In this document: positions 52,185 to 63,909 of the stretch, one piece after another | Position numbering within the stretch: the first letter of the stretch is position 1 | Layout of the letters: each line of letters opens with the position of its first letter | From: Legionella nagasakiensis | GTDB lineage: Bacteria > Pseudomonadota > Gammaproteobacteria > Legionellales > Legionellaceae | DNA: 64,000 nt | Assembly: GCF_900639915.1 (NCBI RefSeq) | Contig: NZ_CAAAID010000001.1 | Span: 228,091-292,090, forward strand | Direction of reading: 5' to 3' | Notes under the pieces: model-generated | Database searches by the model: none | Seen by the model: the letters and a program-made list of their open reading frames with translations, nothing else | Told to the model about the DNA's origin: nothing | Program-made: the position numbers and the translations under genes

Positions 52185-53543
52185 ATGCAAACATTACCGC
52201 AAAATAGCAATTCAGCCTTAGTTAAGTCAACCGCTGAGTTAAAGGAAATCATGCAAAACGTACTAGAATGTGCACGTCGGCAAGGTGCCAGTGACGCAGC
52301 TGTAGGCATTAATATTGATCGTGGTTTCTCGGTTGATGTGCGGATGGGAGAAGTGGAAACGGTCCAATTCAGCGAAGATAAAGGCATCAGTGTCACAGTA
52401 TATATTGGGCAGCGTAAAGGTGGTGCCAGCAGTACCGATACCTCAGCAAGTGCCATTGAAGCCATGGTGTCGGCCGCTTGCGATATTGCACGGGTTAGTG
52501 CCGAAGATCCTTGCTTTGGACTTGCCGATCGTGACTTAATAAATAATGATTACCCTGATTTGGATTTGCATCACCCCTGGGGCATTAAACCACCTGAAGC
52601 CATTGAAAAAGCGCTGGCTTGCGAACAAACGGCTTTAGCGGTAGACAAACGAATTAGCAATTCGGATGGCGTTCATCTGTCGACTTATACATTTTCGCAT
52701 GGTTATGCCAACAGTTATGGCTGTGAAGGCATCATTCACAGCAGTCGTCATAGTGTCAGTTGCTCCCTCATCGCTAAAGACAAGGAGGTCATGCAACGTG
52801 ATTATGATTATACCACAGCAAGGCATTTTAAGGACTTGCTGCCGCTTGAGTTTTTGGCTAAAAGTGCAGCCGAACGTGCAGTTAGCCGTCTCGGCGCACG
52901 AAAAATAAAAACTCAAAAAATCCCGGTGGTTTTTTCTTCACGATTATCTCATGGGTTATTTTCAACGTTTATTAGTGCCGTCAGTGGTTCAAATCTTTAT
53001 CGTAAAAATTCTTTTTTGCTGGATTCGGTCGGAAAGCAGATTTTTCCGGAAGAAATCCATGTGTATGAACAACCCCATTTACTGCGTGGTTTGGGGAGCT
53101 CGCCGTTTGATGGAGAGGGTGTGCCTACACGAAACAATGTGTTTGTCGATGAAGGTAAGCTTTGCCAATATGCTTTGGGCAGTTATTCGGCACGTCGATT
53201 AGGATTAAAAACAACCGCAAACAGTGGGGGTATATTTAATTTAACCATTGACCCGACTGCTGGAGATTTGCAAGATGTATTAAAAAAAATGGATAAGGGG
53301 TTGTTAGTCACCGAATTGATGGGACAAGGGATTAATATTCTGACCGGTGATTATTCTCGAGGAGCCAGCGGATTTTGGGTGGAAGGAGGTGAAATTCAAT
53401 ACCCGGTTGAAGAAATAACAATTGCAGGGAATCTGAAAACCATGTTTAGCACCATTGCCGCAGTTGGACGGGATATCAATCCAAATGTGGCAACGCGTTG
53501 TGGATCTGTGCTGATAGAGGAAATGACAGTCGCGGGCAGCTAA
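52185..53543 (+). CDS. pmbA: PmbA/TldE metalloprotease-family protein
   Basis: A 452-residue PmbA (TldE). Family landmarks are the N-terminal VRMGEVETVQFSEDKGISVTV, FVDEGKLCQYALGSYSARRLG (about 320), and the C-terminal GINILTGDYSRGASGFWVEGG (about 395). With TldD it forms a heterodimeric peptidase maturing modified peptides and degrading antitoxins; the metal site is in TldD, which is not in the window. ATG 52185 is favoured because upstream codons overlap the divergent gene. Confidence 0.95.
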   Translation: MQTLPQNSNSALVKSTAELKEIMQNVLECARRQGASDAAVGINIDRGFSVDVRMGEVETVQFSEDKGISVTVYIGQRKGGASSTDTSASAIEAMVSAACDIARVSAEDPCFGLADRDLINNDYPDLDLHHPWGIKPPEAIEKALACEQTALAVDKRISNSDGVHLSTYTFSHGYANSYGCEGIIHSSRHSVSCSLIAKDKEVMQRDYDYTTARHFKDLLPLEFLAKSAAERAVSRLGARKIKTQKIPVVFSSRLSHGLFSTFISAVSGSNLYRKNSFLLDSVGKQIFPEEIHVYEQPHLLRGLGSSPFDGEGVPTRNNVFVDEGKLCQYALGSYSARRLGLKTTANSGGIFNLTIDPTAGDLQDVLKKMDKGLLVTELMGQGINILTGDYSRGASGFWVEGGEIQYPVEEITIAGNLKTMFSTIAAVGRDINPNVATRCGSVLIEEMTVAGS

Positions 53544-53578
53544 TTTCGAATGCCCTAAAGGAAGGTTGATAACACGCT

Positions 53579-53800
53579 CTAGTTTTTGTCGCGAAAAATA
53601 ATTCGGCCTTTGGTTAAATCGTATGGGGTGAGTTCAACCTTTACCTTATCACCTGTCAGAATTCGAATATAATTTTTACGCATACGTCCTGAAATATGCG
53701 CCGTAATGATGTGGCCATTTTCAAGCTCCACACGAAACATGGTGTTAGGCAGTGTGTCAATGACAGTCCCCTGCATCTCAATGTGATCTTCTTTTGCCAT
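53579..53800 (-). CDS. infA: Translation initiation factor IF-1
   Basis: A 73-residue S1-like OB-fold protein ([56 protein letters not shown]), one residue longer than E. coli IF-1. It binds the ribosomal A site during initiation. AGGAG lies just before the ATG at 53800; a longer frame upstream is not needed. It stands behind trxB-aat but 132 nt away, so it probably has its own promoter. Confidence 0.98.
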   Translation of the reverse strand: MAKEDHIEMQGTVIDTLPNTMFRVELENGHIITAHISGRMRKNYIRILTGDKVKVELTPYDLTKGRIIFRDKN

Positions 53801-53932
53801 AGCTCTCCTGGAAATCAATAAATTCCGCACGGATATTATGCGGAATAGACAATAAAGTGCAAATAGTGCCCTAAAATGGAGAAAATGGCAATGAATGCCT
53901 GTTTTAACTCTAAAAAAACCAGGACGTCAGGG

Positions 53933-54595
53933 TCAGTTTGACCATAATCCTTGTCGTGTTGGATATTGCAAGCTGTTTTTTAACAACCCAAGAAATTGAT
54001 GGCGACTAATGATTTCGGCGCCTAAACGTTGCAGATGCTTTGTTGGTAATTGGCAGTCAATAAAATCAAACTTCCAAGCCGATAGTGTTTCGCATAAATG
54101 ATAAAGGGCGAGTTTCGATGCATCTCGAATGTGATGGAACATCGATTCTCCAAAAAACACATGCCCCAGACTGACCCCATATAATCCTCCAGCCAGTTGA
54201 TTTTCATGCCAGATTTCAAAGGAGTGGGCATAGCCCATGGTATGTAGTTGTGTATAGGCTTCAATCATTTCCATCGTTATCCAGGTATTATTCTTCCGGC
54301 CTCTGCTGGTAGCACAGGCATTGATTACCATGGAAAAAGCGGTATCGATCGTAAAATGAAATGGTTTTTTTAAAGATTGCTTTAAGCTGCGTGATAATTT
54401 AAATGCTTGGGGCTTTAAAATAAGACGAGGATCAGGAGACCACCATAAAATTGGATAGCCTGGATTAAACCAAGGGAATATCCCCTGACGATAGGCGGCT
54501 AATAGGCGTGCTGTTGATAAATCACCGCCGACAGCTAGTAAGCCTTGCACGTCACTGGTCTCAGGATGTGGGAAGGTGAGATCGTCCTTGGTCAA
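53933..54595 (-). CDS. aat: Leucyl/phenylalanyl-tRNA-protein transferase
   Basis: A 220-residue Aat, which adds Leu or Phe to N-terminal Arg/Lys of proteins for ClpS/ClpAP decay (N-end rule). Motifs: GLLAVGGDLSTARLLAAYRQ, FPWFNPGYPILWWSPDPR, and GGLYGVSLGHVFFGESMF. No ATG fits the start; TTG 54595 gives the normal N-terminus and lies 17 nt after the trxB stop, so the two are cotranscribed. Confidence 0.95.
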   Translation of the reverse strand: MTKDDLTFPHPETSDVQGLLAVGGDLSTARLLAAYRQGIFPWFNPGYPILWWSPDPRLILKPQAFKLSRSLKQSLKKPFHFTIDTAFSMVINACATSRGRKNNTWITMEMIEAYTQLHTMGYAHSFEIWHENQLAGGLYGVSLGHVFFGESMFHHIRDASKLALYHLCETLSAWKFDFIDCQLPTKHLQRLGAEIISRHQFLGLLKNSLQYPTRQGLWSN

Positions 54596-54612
54596 CAGTA
54601 CGGGTTTGATGA

Positions 54613-55596
<984 letters not shown>

Positions 55597-55598
55597 TT

Positions 55599-55726
55599 AG
55601 AGCTTGTTAATTCATTCTACTTGTTAATTCATTCTACTAAAAAGGAACACTAGCCATCATTTATTGTGCTTCGCTGCTTGTCAATAACATCTATTGCTCT
55701 ATTTTTAGCGAATTTTAACAAGCTCT
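55599..55726. repeat. MITE-like element with 12-bp inverted ends
   Basis: A 128-bp unit bounded by perfect 12-bp inverted repeats, AGAGCTTGTTAA (55599-55610) and TTAACAAGCTCT (55715-55726). Near the left end a 17-bp sequence TTGTTAATTCATTCTAC is repeated in tandem (55604-55620, 55621-55637). The interior matches the partial copy at 51308-51369. It carries no gene and lies between trxB and ftsK, where it may affect both promoters. No clear target duplication is seen. Confidence 0.75.
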
Positions 55727-55794
55727 TATTCTGTGCAAAATTATTTATGTTAAGATGACGATAGTATGATAAATCACGTTGCTTTAAAATACCT

Positions 55795-58125
55795 ATGACA
55801 AAACAGCGAAAGGGTAATAAGGCTGGTCCCCCTAAAACAGCTATGCCGCATTTATTCATGAAACGAATCAGTGAGGGCAGTTTTATTTTGGTGCTGACGG
55901 TGGCTTTATTTGTGTTGCTGTCTTTATTAACGTATCGCATGAATGATCCTGGATGGATGCGCCTTGCAGACTCTTCTGAAATAGCCAACGCCGGCGGTCA
56001 GGTAGGCGCTTATATAGCGGATGCACTTTATTTGGGTTTTGGATATTTTTCCTATTTTCTGCCTGTTTGTTTTGCTTACATCGCCTGGTTGATTTTAAAA
56101 GATCATCGTGCTTTACGTACGGTGAATAAAGCAATGTTGTTGTTGCGTGGTGTGGGCCTTTTATTTTTAATAAGTGGTGGCTGTGGATTGCTTGCTTTGA
56201 AGCTTCATGTGGCGCCACTTGGGATTATACCTTTTCCAGGCGGTTACCTTGGTCTTTATATTGCGATGTTCTTAACGAAAGGCTTGAATGCTCAAGGGGC
56301 TACACTTCTTCTTTTTGCCATGCTGTTGGTTGGGGTGACTTGGTTAACAGGACTTTCTTGGGTATACGTTACTGAATTTATTGGTTGTTATACTTTAGTT
56401 ATCATTCGTTGGTTGACGCGTGCTGTTGTCATCAGTTTCAGCCTTTTGTCATCTGGAATTGCTCAACTTAAAAAAATCTTTACGCAAAAACGTTGCGAAA
56501 AAGCAGCTATTTTTGTTGCACCGCCGACTAAAACCATTAGGGAAGCGCCGGTTATAAAGAAAACTGTAGTCCAGGAAGAAACGGCGCCTATCAAAAAAGC
56601 GAAAGAACGGTTGACGGGTAACATAGAAACGTTTGGTACGATGCCATCCTTAAGTTTACTCAATAAAGGACAACCGGGTAAGCCTATGGCGGGATATACT
56701 CATCAAGAACTTGAAACCTTGTCGCGTGATGTTGAACAATATTTATTAGATTTTGGCATACAAGCGGATGTGGTTGCCGTGCATCCAGGGCCTGTTATTA
56801 CGCGTTTTGAATTGCAACTGGCTGCCGGTGTAAAAGTAAGCAAGCTCACAGCGCTCTCTAAAGATCTTGCGCGTTCTTTATCGGTAACCAGTGTGCGGGT
56901 TGTTGAAATTATTCCTGGAAAAACGGTGGTTGGCATTGAATTGCCAAATCAAAACCGTGCTACCGTATGTTTATCTGAAGTATTATCTGCAGACGTGTAT
57001 CAGAAAGCACACTCGCCATTAACGTTGGCATTAGGCGTTGATATTGCCGGCAGTCCGATGGTGGTTGATTTGGCAAAAATGCCTCATTTACTGGTGGCAG
57101 GAACGACTGGCTCAGGCAAATCTGTGGGAATTAATGCGATGATTTTAAGTTTATTATTTAAATCATCGCCACAGCAGGTGCGTTTGATTATGGTTGATCC
57201 AAAAATGTTGGAATTATCGGTTTATGATGGTATTCCGCATTTGCTCACCCCCGTCGTGACCGATATGAAAGAAGCCGCTAGTGCCTTGCGCTGGTGTGTA
57301 GGAGAGATGGAGAGACGATATCGTCTAATGGCTTTCTTTGGTGTACGCAATCTATCCGGATTTAATACAAAATTAGCCGAAGCTGCCGCGAAAGGGGAGG
57401 CGTTGACGGATCCTTTATGGAAGCCTACCCATTCTGTGGAGGAGCAAGCACCAGAATTGCAGCCGTTGCCATACATCGTGGTGATCATCGATGAGTTGGC
57501 GGATATGATGATGGTGGTTGGCAAAAAAGTAGAGCAATTAATCGCTCGAATTGCTCAGAAAGCAAGAGCTGCAGGAATTCATTTGATTTTGGCAACCCAA
57601 AGACCTTCTGTTGATGTATTGACTGGACTGATTAAATCGAATATCCCAACCCGGATTTCTTTTCAGGTGTCATCAAAAATTGATTCAAGAACCATTTTGG
57701 ATCAACAGGGCGCGGAACAATTATTAGGATATGGAGACATGCTGTTTCTGGCGCCGGGCACTGGCGCGCCTCTACGTGTGCATGGGGCTTTTGTGGACGA
57801 TAAGGAAGTGCATTGTGTTGCAGATGATTGGCGTGCACGTGGCGTGCCTGAATACATTGAAGAAATTACTCAGCACAGCGGCGATGGGCTTGAGGGTAGT
57901 TGGGGTGAAGACGGTGAGCAGGTAGAAGAATCGGATCCGCTTTACGATCAGGCGGTCGAATTTGTTATTCAAACTCGTAAAGCAAGTATATCCGCTGTGC
58001 AGCGGCGATTTAAAATTGGATACAATCGCGCTGCTCGTTTGGTTGAAGACATGGAAAGAGCAGGGTTGATAGGCCCTATGGAAGGTGGTTTTAGAGATGT
58101 ATTAGTAGCGCCGCTTGAAAATTAA
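55795..58125 (+). CDS. ftsK: DNA translocase FtsK
   Basis: A 776-residue septal DNA pump. About four or five membrane helices (residues 25-205) are followed by a short basic linker, the alpha/beta motor with Walker [11 protein letters not shown] (about 435) and Walker [13 protein letters not shown] (about 560), then FAPGTG-like [11 protein letters not shown], and the C-terminal gamma winged helix ([22 protein letters not shown]) that reads KOPS sites. It clears chromosome ends from the division septum and activates XerCD. The linker is much shorter than in E. coli FtsK. Confidence 0.97.
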   Translation: MTKQRKGNKAGPPKTAMPHLFMKRISEGSFILVLTVALFVLLSLLTYRMNDPGWMRLADSSEIANAGGQVGAYIADALYLGFGYFSYFLPVCFAYIAWLILKDHRALRTVNKAMLLLRGVGLLFLISGGCGLLALKLHVAPLGIIPFPGGYLGLYIAMFLTKGLNAQGATLLLFAMLLVGVTWLTGLSWVYVTEFIGCYTLVIIRWLTRAVVISFSLLSSGIAQLKKIFTQKRCEKAAIFVAPPTKTIREAPVIKKTVVQEETAPIKKAKERLTGNIETFGTMPSLSLLNKGQPGKPMAGYTHQELETLSRDVEQYLLDFGIQADVVAVHPGPVITRFELQLAAGVKVSKLTALSKDLARSLSVTSVRVVEIIPGKTVVGIELPNQNRATVCLSEVLSADVYQKAHSPLTLALGVDIAGSPMVVDLAKMPHLLVAGTTGSGKSVGINAMILSLLFKSSPQQVRLIMVDPKMLELSVYDGIPHLLTPVVTDMKEAASALRWCVGEMERRYRLMAFFGVRNLSGFNTKLAEAAAKGEALTDPLWKPTHSVEEQAPELQPLPYIVVIIDELADMMMVVGKKVEQLIARIAQKARAAGIHLILATQRPSVDVLTGLIKSNIPTRISFQVSSKIDSRTILDQQGAEQLLGYGDMLFLAPGTGAPLRVHGAFVDDKEVHCVADDWRARGVPEYIEEITQHSGDGLEGSWGEDGEQVEESDPLYDQAVEFVIQTRKASISAVQRRFKIGYNRAARLVEDMERAGLIGPMEGGFRDVLVAPLEN

Positions 58126-58176
58126 ACATGAATTTTGCCTATTTTACAAACCTGGATTTTTATTTAGAGAGATATT

Positions 58177-58785
58177 ATGAAAAAATTTGCTTTGTTTGTA
58201 CTTCTGTTTTGCCTGCAAAAGGCATTTTGTGGTACAGCCAGCGATAATTTACAGGAAAAACTAAATTCAATTAAAACGATGAGCGCTGACTTTAGTCAGG
58301 TCGTTAAAGCGAAGAAAAGGAAGGTATCGAGTTCTTCTGGTACCATGGCTATGGAGCGGCCAGGACGATTTCGTTGGCAAACTAAAAGCCCGATGCCGCA
58401 ATTGGTTGTGGCAGACGGCGAACGTCTTTGGGTTTATGATGTGGATCTTGAACAGGTTACAGTCAGGAAACAGGAAAAAGGCATTGGTGGAACGGCGGCT
58501 CTTTTTTTAAGTGGCTATAATGATACCGTGGCTCGGGATTTTGAAGTGACTGCGGGCAAAAAAGGGAATATGGAATATTTTGATTTGCATGCGAAATCCA
58601 ATAAAGCAAATTTTCAGCAAGTCAAGCTTGTTTTTGCGGGCAAAACGCTAAATGGCATAGAATTATTTGATCAATTGGGTCAACATACCAAAGTACGTTT
58701 AAGTCGTATAAAAACAAATCAAAAGCTTGCAGCAAATTTGTTTAAATTTAAGATTCCAAAAGGCGTCGATGTGGTGAAACAATGA
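58177..58785 (+). CDS. lolA: Periplasmic lipoprotein carrier LolA
   Basis: A 202-residue LolA with a signal peptide (residues 1-18, ending AFCG). The family fold is shown by TMSADFSQVVKAKKRKVSSSSGTMA-type strands, RPGRFRWQTKSP and LWVYDVDLEQVTVRKQ. It carries lipoproteins from LolCDE to the outer membrane. Gene order ftsK-lolA-rarA is the conserved gammaproteobacterial one. Its stop overlaps rarA (ATGA). Confidence 0.96.
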   Translation: MKKFALFVLLFCLQKAFCGTASDNLQEKLNSIKTMSADFSQVVKAKKRKVSSSSGTMAMERPGRFRWQTKSPMPQLVVADGERLWVYDVDLEQVTVRKQEKGIGGTAALFLSGYNDTVARDFEVTAGKKGNMEYFDLHAKSNKANFQQVKLVFAGKTLNGIELFDQLGQHTKVRLSRIKTNQKLAANLFKFKIPKGVDVVKQ

Positions 58786-60080
58786 ATGATTCATCATCTG
58801 GTTCAGTCGTAACGCCGCTGGCGGAATCTTTGCGCCCGACAACCATTGATGAGGTCATTGGGCAAGGCCATTTGCTTGGGGAGGGCAAGCCACTGCGTCT
58901 TGCCTTTGAGTCAGGAAAACCCTATTCCATGATCTTGTGGGGGCCTCCAGGCGTTGGGAAAACGACCATAGCAAGATTGACTGCCAATGCGTTTGATTGT
59001 GAATGGATTGCACTCTCTGCAGTTTTTTCCGGGGTTAAAGATATTCGCGCTGCCATCGATACTGCTAAGGCCTATGCATTAAAAGACCGCCATACGATTT
59101 TGTTTATCGATGAGATTCATCGCTTCAACAAAGCACAGCAAGATGCATTGCTGCCTTATACTGAGTCAGGTTTAGTTACATTTATTGGAGCAACCACCGA
59201 GAATCCTTCTTTTGAAGTGAATGCATCCCTTCTTTCTCGGGCGCAAGTGTATGTGTTGAAGTCCTTATCGGATAATGAACTGAAAGAATTGCTGCTGCGC
59301 GCGCAAAAAAAAGTTCTTGCGCATTTACAATTTGTACAAGAGGCAATAGACATATTGATTGCTTATGCAGATGGTGATGCAAGGCGTTTGCTTAATTTAT
59401 TGGAACAAATTAATACAGCTGCAAGCACGTTAAAGGTCACTGAAGTTGATCGAGCATTTGTCCAGCAAGTACTTATATTAGGACCCAGGCGCTTTGATAA
59501 AAGCGGTGAATATTTTTATGATCAAATTTCAGCGTTGCATAAATCAGTGCGAGGCTCGCACCCTGACGCTGCTCTTTATTGGTTATGCAGGATGTTGGAT
59601 GGCGGTGTGGATCCGCGCTATCTTGCCAGGCGAATCATTAGAATGGCGTGGGAAGATATTGGACTGGCCGATCCACGTGCCATGCAGTTGGCTAATGAGG
59701 CTGCTGATACTTATGAGCGCTTAGGTTCGCCAGAAGGAGAGTTGGCTTTGGCTCAAGCAGTTATTTATATGTCTGTTGCTGCAAAAAGCAATGCAGGATA
59801 TAAAGCGTATCAACAGGCTGCAACGTTTGTAAAACGTGATAAATCACGTGAGGTGCCTTTGCATCTTCGTAATGCTCCAACCGCTCTAATGAAAAAATTA
59901 GATTATGGTAAGGCGTATCGTTATGCTCATGATGAACCACATGGCTATGCTGCAGGGGTACACTATTTCCCTGAAGGAATAGAAGAACCGGGCTGGTATC
60001 AGCCGGTAGATAGAGGATTGGAAAGCAAAATTGCTGAAAAAATGGATTTTTTACGGAAGCTAGATGAGCAAAAACGATAA
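58782..60080 (+). CDS. rarA: Replication-associated recombination protein A (AAA+ ATPase)
   Basis: A 432-residue MgsA/RarA. Opening LAESLRPTTIDEVIGQGHLLG, Walker A WGPPGVGKTTIARL (about 52), Walker B ILFIDEIHRFNKAQQD (about 107), sensor 1 GATTENPSF, and the C-terminal tetramer domain with ARRIIRMAWEDIGLADPRA and EPHGYAAGVHYFPEG. It works at stalled replication forks. It overlaps yhdP by 17 nt and lolA by 4. Confidence 0.97.
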   Translation: MNDSSSGSVVTPLAESLRPTTIDEVIGQGHLLGEGKPLRLAFESGKPYSMILWGPPGVGKTTIARLTANAFDCEWIALSAVFSGVKDIRAAIDTAKAYALKDRHTILFIDEIHRFNKAQQDALLPYTESGLVTFIGATTENPSFEVNASLLSRAQVYVLKSLSDNELKELLLRAQKKVLAHLQFVQEAIDILIAYADGDARRLLNLLEQINTAASTLKVTEVDRAFVQQVLILGPRRFDKSGEYFYDQISALHKSVRGSHPDAALYWLCRMLDGGVDPRYLARRIIRMAWEDIGLADPRAMQLANEAADTYERLGSPEGELALAQAVIYMSVAAKSNAGYKAYQQAATFVKRDKSREVPLHLRNAPTALMKKLDYGKAYRYAHDEPHGYAAGVHYFPEGIEEPGWYQPVDRGLESKIAEKMDFLRKLDEQKR

Positions 60081-63000
60081 AATCATATCCAAATGGATTA
60101 AGCGATGCTGGATGACTTGTGCCATCGTTATTATCAGTTTTGCCATTCTTTTTAGTCTTTTTCGTGCTTTAACACCGTGGGCTAGGCAATATAAAAGTGA
60201 AATTGAGCAGCATTTATCGACGTTAATTGGCCAACCCGTCAAAATCAGTAGTATGGAAACCAGTTGGTATTGGTTTGAGCCGGTGTTGAAATTAAACCAG
60301 GTCACAGTTTCAGATGCTCAACAGCCCATCTTAAAATTGAACAAATTACTCGTTGGCATTAATTTGTTAAGTTCTATTTGGCATTGGCAGATACAACCAG
60401 GAATTCTCTACATTGATAACTTACATATCTCACTGCGCGAGATCAATGACCGTTGGCAGATTGATGGTTTAGGGCTTGGACAACAACTGACGACGCTTGA
60501 TTCTGATTCTTATTTGCCCTTACTTGCCTGGATTTTGGGACAGCAGAAAATTATGCTGCATCATGTTTCAGCGCTGGTTCATTTAAAAGATGGTTCTCTT
60601 TTACCCTTGAAAGAAATTAATCTCACCATTGTAAATCGTTCAGGCCGCTATCGTCTTAAAGGCAATGCCAGATTGGCCCAAACGATGGAAACCCAGTTGT
60701 CTATTCTGGCGGATATGCATATTGACACCGATGACTTAGATAAAACAAACGGCGAAATGTATATTTCAGTATCCAATTTTTTACCGGCGCAATGGCAAGG
60801 CTTCTTACCCAAATCTTCTTATTATCTGGAAGGGGGGCGCGGTGATGTTGAATTATGGTTGGATTTTTTTCATGGCCGCTTGAATAAAATTCAATCGCGA
60901 TTAAATTTTCGACATCTTGCTTGGCATGACCGAGGTAGGGGAATCAGGTATTTTATTCAATCATTAGGGGCTAATCTAGCCTGGCAGCCTAACACAGATG
61001 GATGGCAAGTCAGTGCTGATCATATTAACCTGCGCCTGATGGACTTGCGTTGGCCGGAAAACAAGTTTCTTATAGAATATAGCAAGTCACAAGATGCTTA
61101 TCGTCTGTTTGCCGAGACGTTATTTCTTGAACCTATTTTAAATCTGAAACTCGATTGGCCAGAAGCGATTCATCCTTTCTTAGCAGCCAACCCCTATGGA
61201 ACCCTGCATAATACCCAACTTGAGCTGAAAGATCATCAGCTGTCTTATTTGTTGACTCGTTTTACCAAGGCTGGTTGGCAGGGAACGACGAATGTTCCTG
61301 CTGTGGGTAATCTTGCAGGGGTGTTGCATTGGCAGCCCACAGAAGGTCGTTTGGAACTTGATGCTGAAGCGCCATGGATTAAACCTCATGACTTACCGCC
61401 GGTGAAATTTGCACAAGTCAATGCAGCCTTTGATTGGAAGAAATTTAGTCATGGGTTACGTCTCAATATGGAGAGAATCGTCCTGGCCCGTCATGATTTA
61501 GTGCTAAGTGCCCGTGCTGCGTTGGATAAGCCTTCTTCGTCCTCTCCGGGGTATTTGCGCATGCAAGCTGAATTTTCTGCAGAGGAGGCGCAACAATGGC
61601 TTGCGTATGTTCCGTCAACTTATTTAAAACCAAAACTTAATGACTGGTTGAAGGAAGATGTAAAACGAATTGCTAAAGCCAGTGGCCGATTAAACGTCGA
61701 GGGCGTTCCAGCGAATTTTCCTTTTGATAAGAGCGAAGGTGATTTTTCCATAGATACGCATCTAAGCGGCGTTGATTTGTACATTAATAAAAATTGGCCG
61801 CTTAGCCGTGATATTGAAGCCTATTTGCGTTTCAATAAAAGAACAATGGAAGCGGATATTGTGCAGGCTGATTTACAAGGTGTTCCTGTTGACCAATTAA
61901 ATTTACGTATTGATGACGTTGGATTGGATCGAGAAACGTTGCTCATGCATGGCAAGACGAATGCTTTGGCGGATAAAGTAATCGCTTTTGTGCTGGCATC
62001 GCCTTTGCGTCATCATTTATCAAAATTAAACACACTGGATTTACAAGGAAGGTTAGGTTTGGATTTGCGTTTGGAAATCCCGCTGTACCCTGAAAATGAT
62101 AATGTATTAGCTCATGGTCATGTAACATTCAATAAGAATAACTTGATTTTTCATCACACGATGGATGATGTTGAATTAGAACATTTATCAGGGAATTTGC
62201 GGTTTGACGAGCATGGAATAATAGATAGCGCATTACAAGCCACTTTATTAGGCGATTCTGTAGTGATGTATATCCAATCTTTTCAACAGCCTCAACCATA
62301 CACGGAAGTTCTTATTAAAGGAAATACAACGATTGATTTATTGAAAAAGAAGTTAAACCTTCCAATCTTTTCTTTGCTTCATGGTCATTTAACCATGGAA
62401 AGTCGTCTGATGTTAACGGATGATCCAAATGATTTGGATCATGTTCAGATAAGTTCTTCATTACAAGGCGTTTCAGTGGATTTACCCCCCCCTTTGGGAA
62501 AATCATCAGAGGTTTCTGCTCCATTAATGATTAATATGGATTTTAACCCCGAGAAGGCAATCCGAGTACGTCTCGATTATAATGATCGATTAAGCAGCGA
62601 TTTGTGGTTTGAAAAGTCAAAGCAGTCCTTTTTATTGACAAAGGGTGAGGTACGCTTAGGAAGTGGTCATGCAATCGAACCAAAGAAAAATGATGTGTTG
62701 TTGGTTGGTTCATTGCCTTCTTTCGACTTCCAGCAATGGTTTGTCGCGTTGTCAAAAATTCCTGAAGATGCAAGAACTCCTGGCTTAGCGGATAGCATTC
62801 GTTTTATTGATATAAAATTCGGGAGAGCCAGATTTTGGACGCATGAATACGAAAATCTCATTATTAAAGCAACTAAGCGGGGTAAGAATGATTGGTTTGT
62901 GGATTTAAGACAAAAAGATGTTGCAGCGAGTTTAAGATATCAACAGGCAAAGAATATGCTAAGTGGGCATATCAAGTACATGAAGTTCGCCAAATCGTCG

Positions 63001-63894
63001 TTTTTAGACAAAAAAGATCAGGATTCCATTGGCCCGATTGAACCAGAAACGATCCCCAGCATGGATCTTGTTATTGATCAATTTAATCTTGGTGATGTTC
63101 ATGTAGGACAAGTGAATTTAAAAACAACCAGCAATAAAAAACATTGGCAGCTTGACTCCTGTAAAATTAATTCTCCAGCTTATCAGCTTTTCTTGAAGGG
63201 TGATTGGCATTTTTCAGGTCAAAAAAGTGAAACTAATTTATGGGGGCGTTTGGAAATTAAAGATTTGGCCCAAAGCCTAAAACAATGGAATATTACACCG
63301 GTAGTGGAAGCTCATCATGGTGAAATTGAATTTAAAGGCAGTTGGCCTGCTGCTGTTTATGATGCTTCACTGGCGAAACTTAATGGCAATCTTCACATCA
63401 TTTTCAAAAATGGGCGCATCACTAATTTGAGTCCTGAAACGGAAGAAAAGCTAGGGCTGGGAAAATTACTTAGTATTTTAAGCCTACAAACCATTCCTCG
63501 ACGTCTTAAGCTGGATTTCAGTGATTTGTCCAAAAACGGGTATAGTTTTGATATTTTTAAAGGTAATTTTGTGCTTAAGAAGGGCATTATGACGACCGAC
63601 GATAGTTATATTGATGGGCCGGTTGCTTATGCGAGCATGAAAGGTGATTTGGATTTAATCAGGCAATTGTATGATCTGGACTTAAGAGTTTCACCTCATA
63701 TTACGGCCAGTTTACCGGTGGTCGCTACGATTGCCGGGGGGCCTATTGCAGGCATTGCAACTTGGGTAGCCAGTAAACTCATTCATCATGGCATGCAAAA
63801 AATCAGTGGATATACTTATAAAATTTCTGGACCATGGTCGGATCCGATTGTGCAGCAAGTGAGTATCATCAAGCACAAGCGTTTAAGCAATTAA
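60064..63894 (+). CDS. yhdP: YhdP, AsmA-like phospholipid transport protein
   Basis: A 1276-residue AsmA-like protein. One N-terminal membrane helix (about 14-36) is followed by a very long periplasmic beta-rich body with DUF3971-type repeats. The conserved C-terminal segment includes GRITNLSPETEEKLGLGKLLSILSL-type residues near 1110-1140 and VVATIAGGPIAGIATWVASKL. YhdP bridges inner and outer membranes and moves phospholipids. The start overlaps the end of rarA by 17 nt; no closer start is better. Confidence 0.93.
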   Translation: MSKNDKIISKWIKRCWMTCAIVIISFAILFSLFRALTPWARQYKSEIEQHLSTLIGQPVKISSMETSWYWFEPVLKLNQVTVSDAQQPILKLNKLLVGINLLSSIWHWQIQPGILYIDNLHISLREINDRWQIDGLGLGQQLTTLDSDSYLPLLAWILGQQKIMLHHVSALVHLKDGSLLPLKEINLTIVNRSGRYRLKGNARLAQTMETQLSILADMHIDTDDLDKTNGEMYISVSNFLPAQWQGFLPKSSYYLEGGRGDVELWLDFFHGRLNKIQSRLNFRHLAWHDRGRGIRYFIQSLGANLAWQPNTDGWQVSADHINLRLMDLRWPENKFLIEYSKSQDAYRLFAETLFLEPILNLKLDWPEAIHPFLAANPYGTLHNTQLELKDHQLSYLLTRFTKAGWQGTTNVPAVGNLAGVLHWQPTEGRLELDAEAPWIKPHDLPPVKFAQVNAAFDWKKFSHGLRLNMERIVLARHDLVLSARAALDKPSSSSPGYLRMQAEFSAEEAQQWLAYVPSTYLKPKLNDWLKEDVKRIAKASGRLNVEGVPANFPFDKSEGDFSIDTHLSGVDLYINKNWPLSRDIEAYLRFNKRTMEADIVQADLQGVPVDQLNLRIDDVGLDRETLLMHGKTNALADKVIAFVLASPLRHHLSKLNTLDLQGRLGLDLRLEIPLYPENDNVLAHGHVTFNKNNLIFHHTMDDVELEHLSGNLRFDEHGIIDSALQATLLGDSVVMYIQSFQQPQPYTEVLIKGNTTIDLLKKKLNLPIFSLLHGHLTMESRLMLTDDPNDLDHVQISSSLQGVSVDLPPPLGKSSEVSAPLMINMDFNPEKAIRVRLDYNDRLSSDLWFEKSKQSFLLTKGEVRLGSGHAIEPKKNDVLLVGSLPSFDFQQWFVALSKIPEDARTPGLADSIRFIDIKFGRARFWTHEYENLIIKATKRGKNDWFVDLRQKDVAASLRYQQAKNMLSGHIKYMKFAKSSFLDKKDQDSIGPIEPETIPSMDLVIDQFNLGDVHVGQVNLKTTSNKKHWQLDSCKINSPAYQLFLKGDWHFSGQKSETNLWGRLEIKDLAQSLKQWNITPVVEAHHGEIEFKGSWPAAVYDASLAKLNGNLHIIFKNGRITNLSPETEEKLGLGKLLSILSLQTIPRRLKLDFSDLSKNGYSFDIFKGNFVLKKGIMTTDDSYIDGPVAYASMKGDLDLIRQLYDLDLRVSPHITASLPVVATIAGGPIAGIATWVASKLIHHGMQKISGYTYKISGPWSDPIVQQVSIIKHKRLSN

Positions 63895-63909
63895 TCGAAG
63901 GACATACTT

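Noticed and set aside
52125-52190. Longer starts for pmbA and the divergent glycosidase gene
   Set aside because: Both extensions overlap each other on opposite strands; the shorter starts give normal family N-termini and a clear signal peptide.
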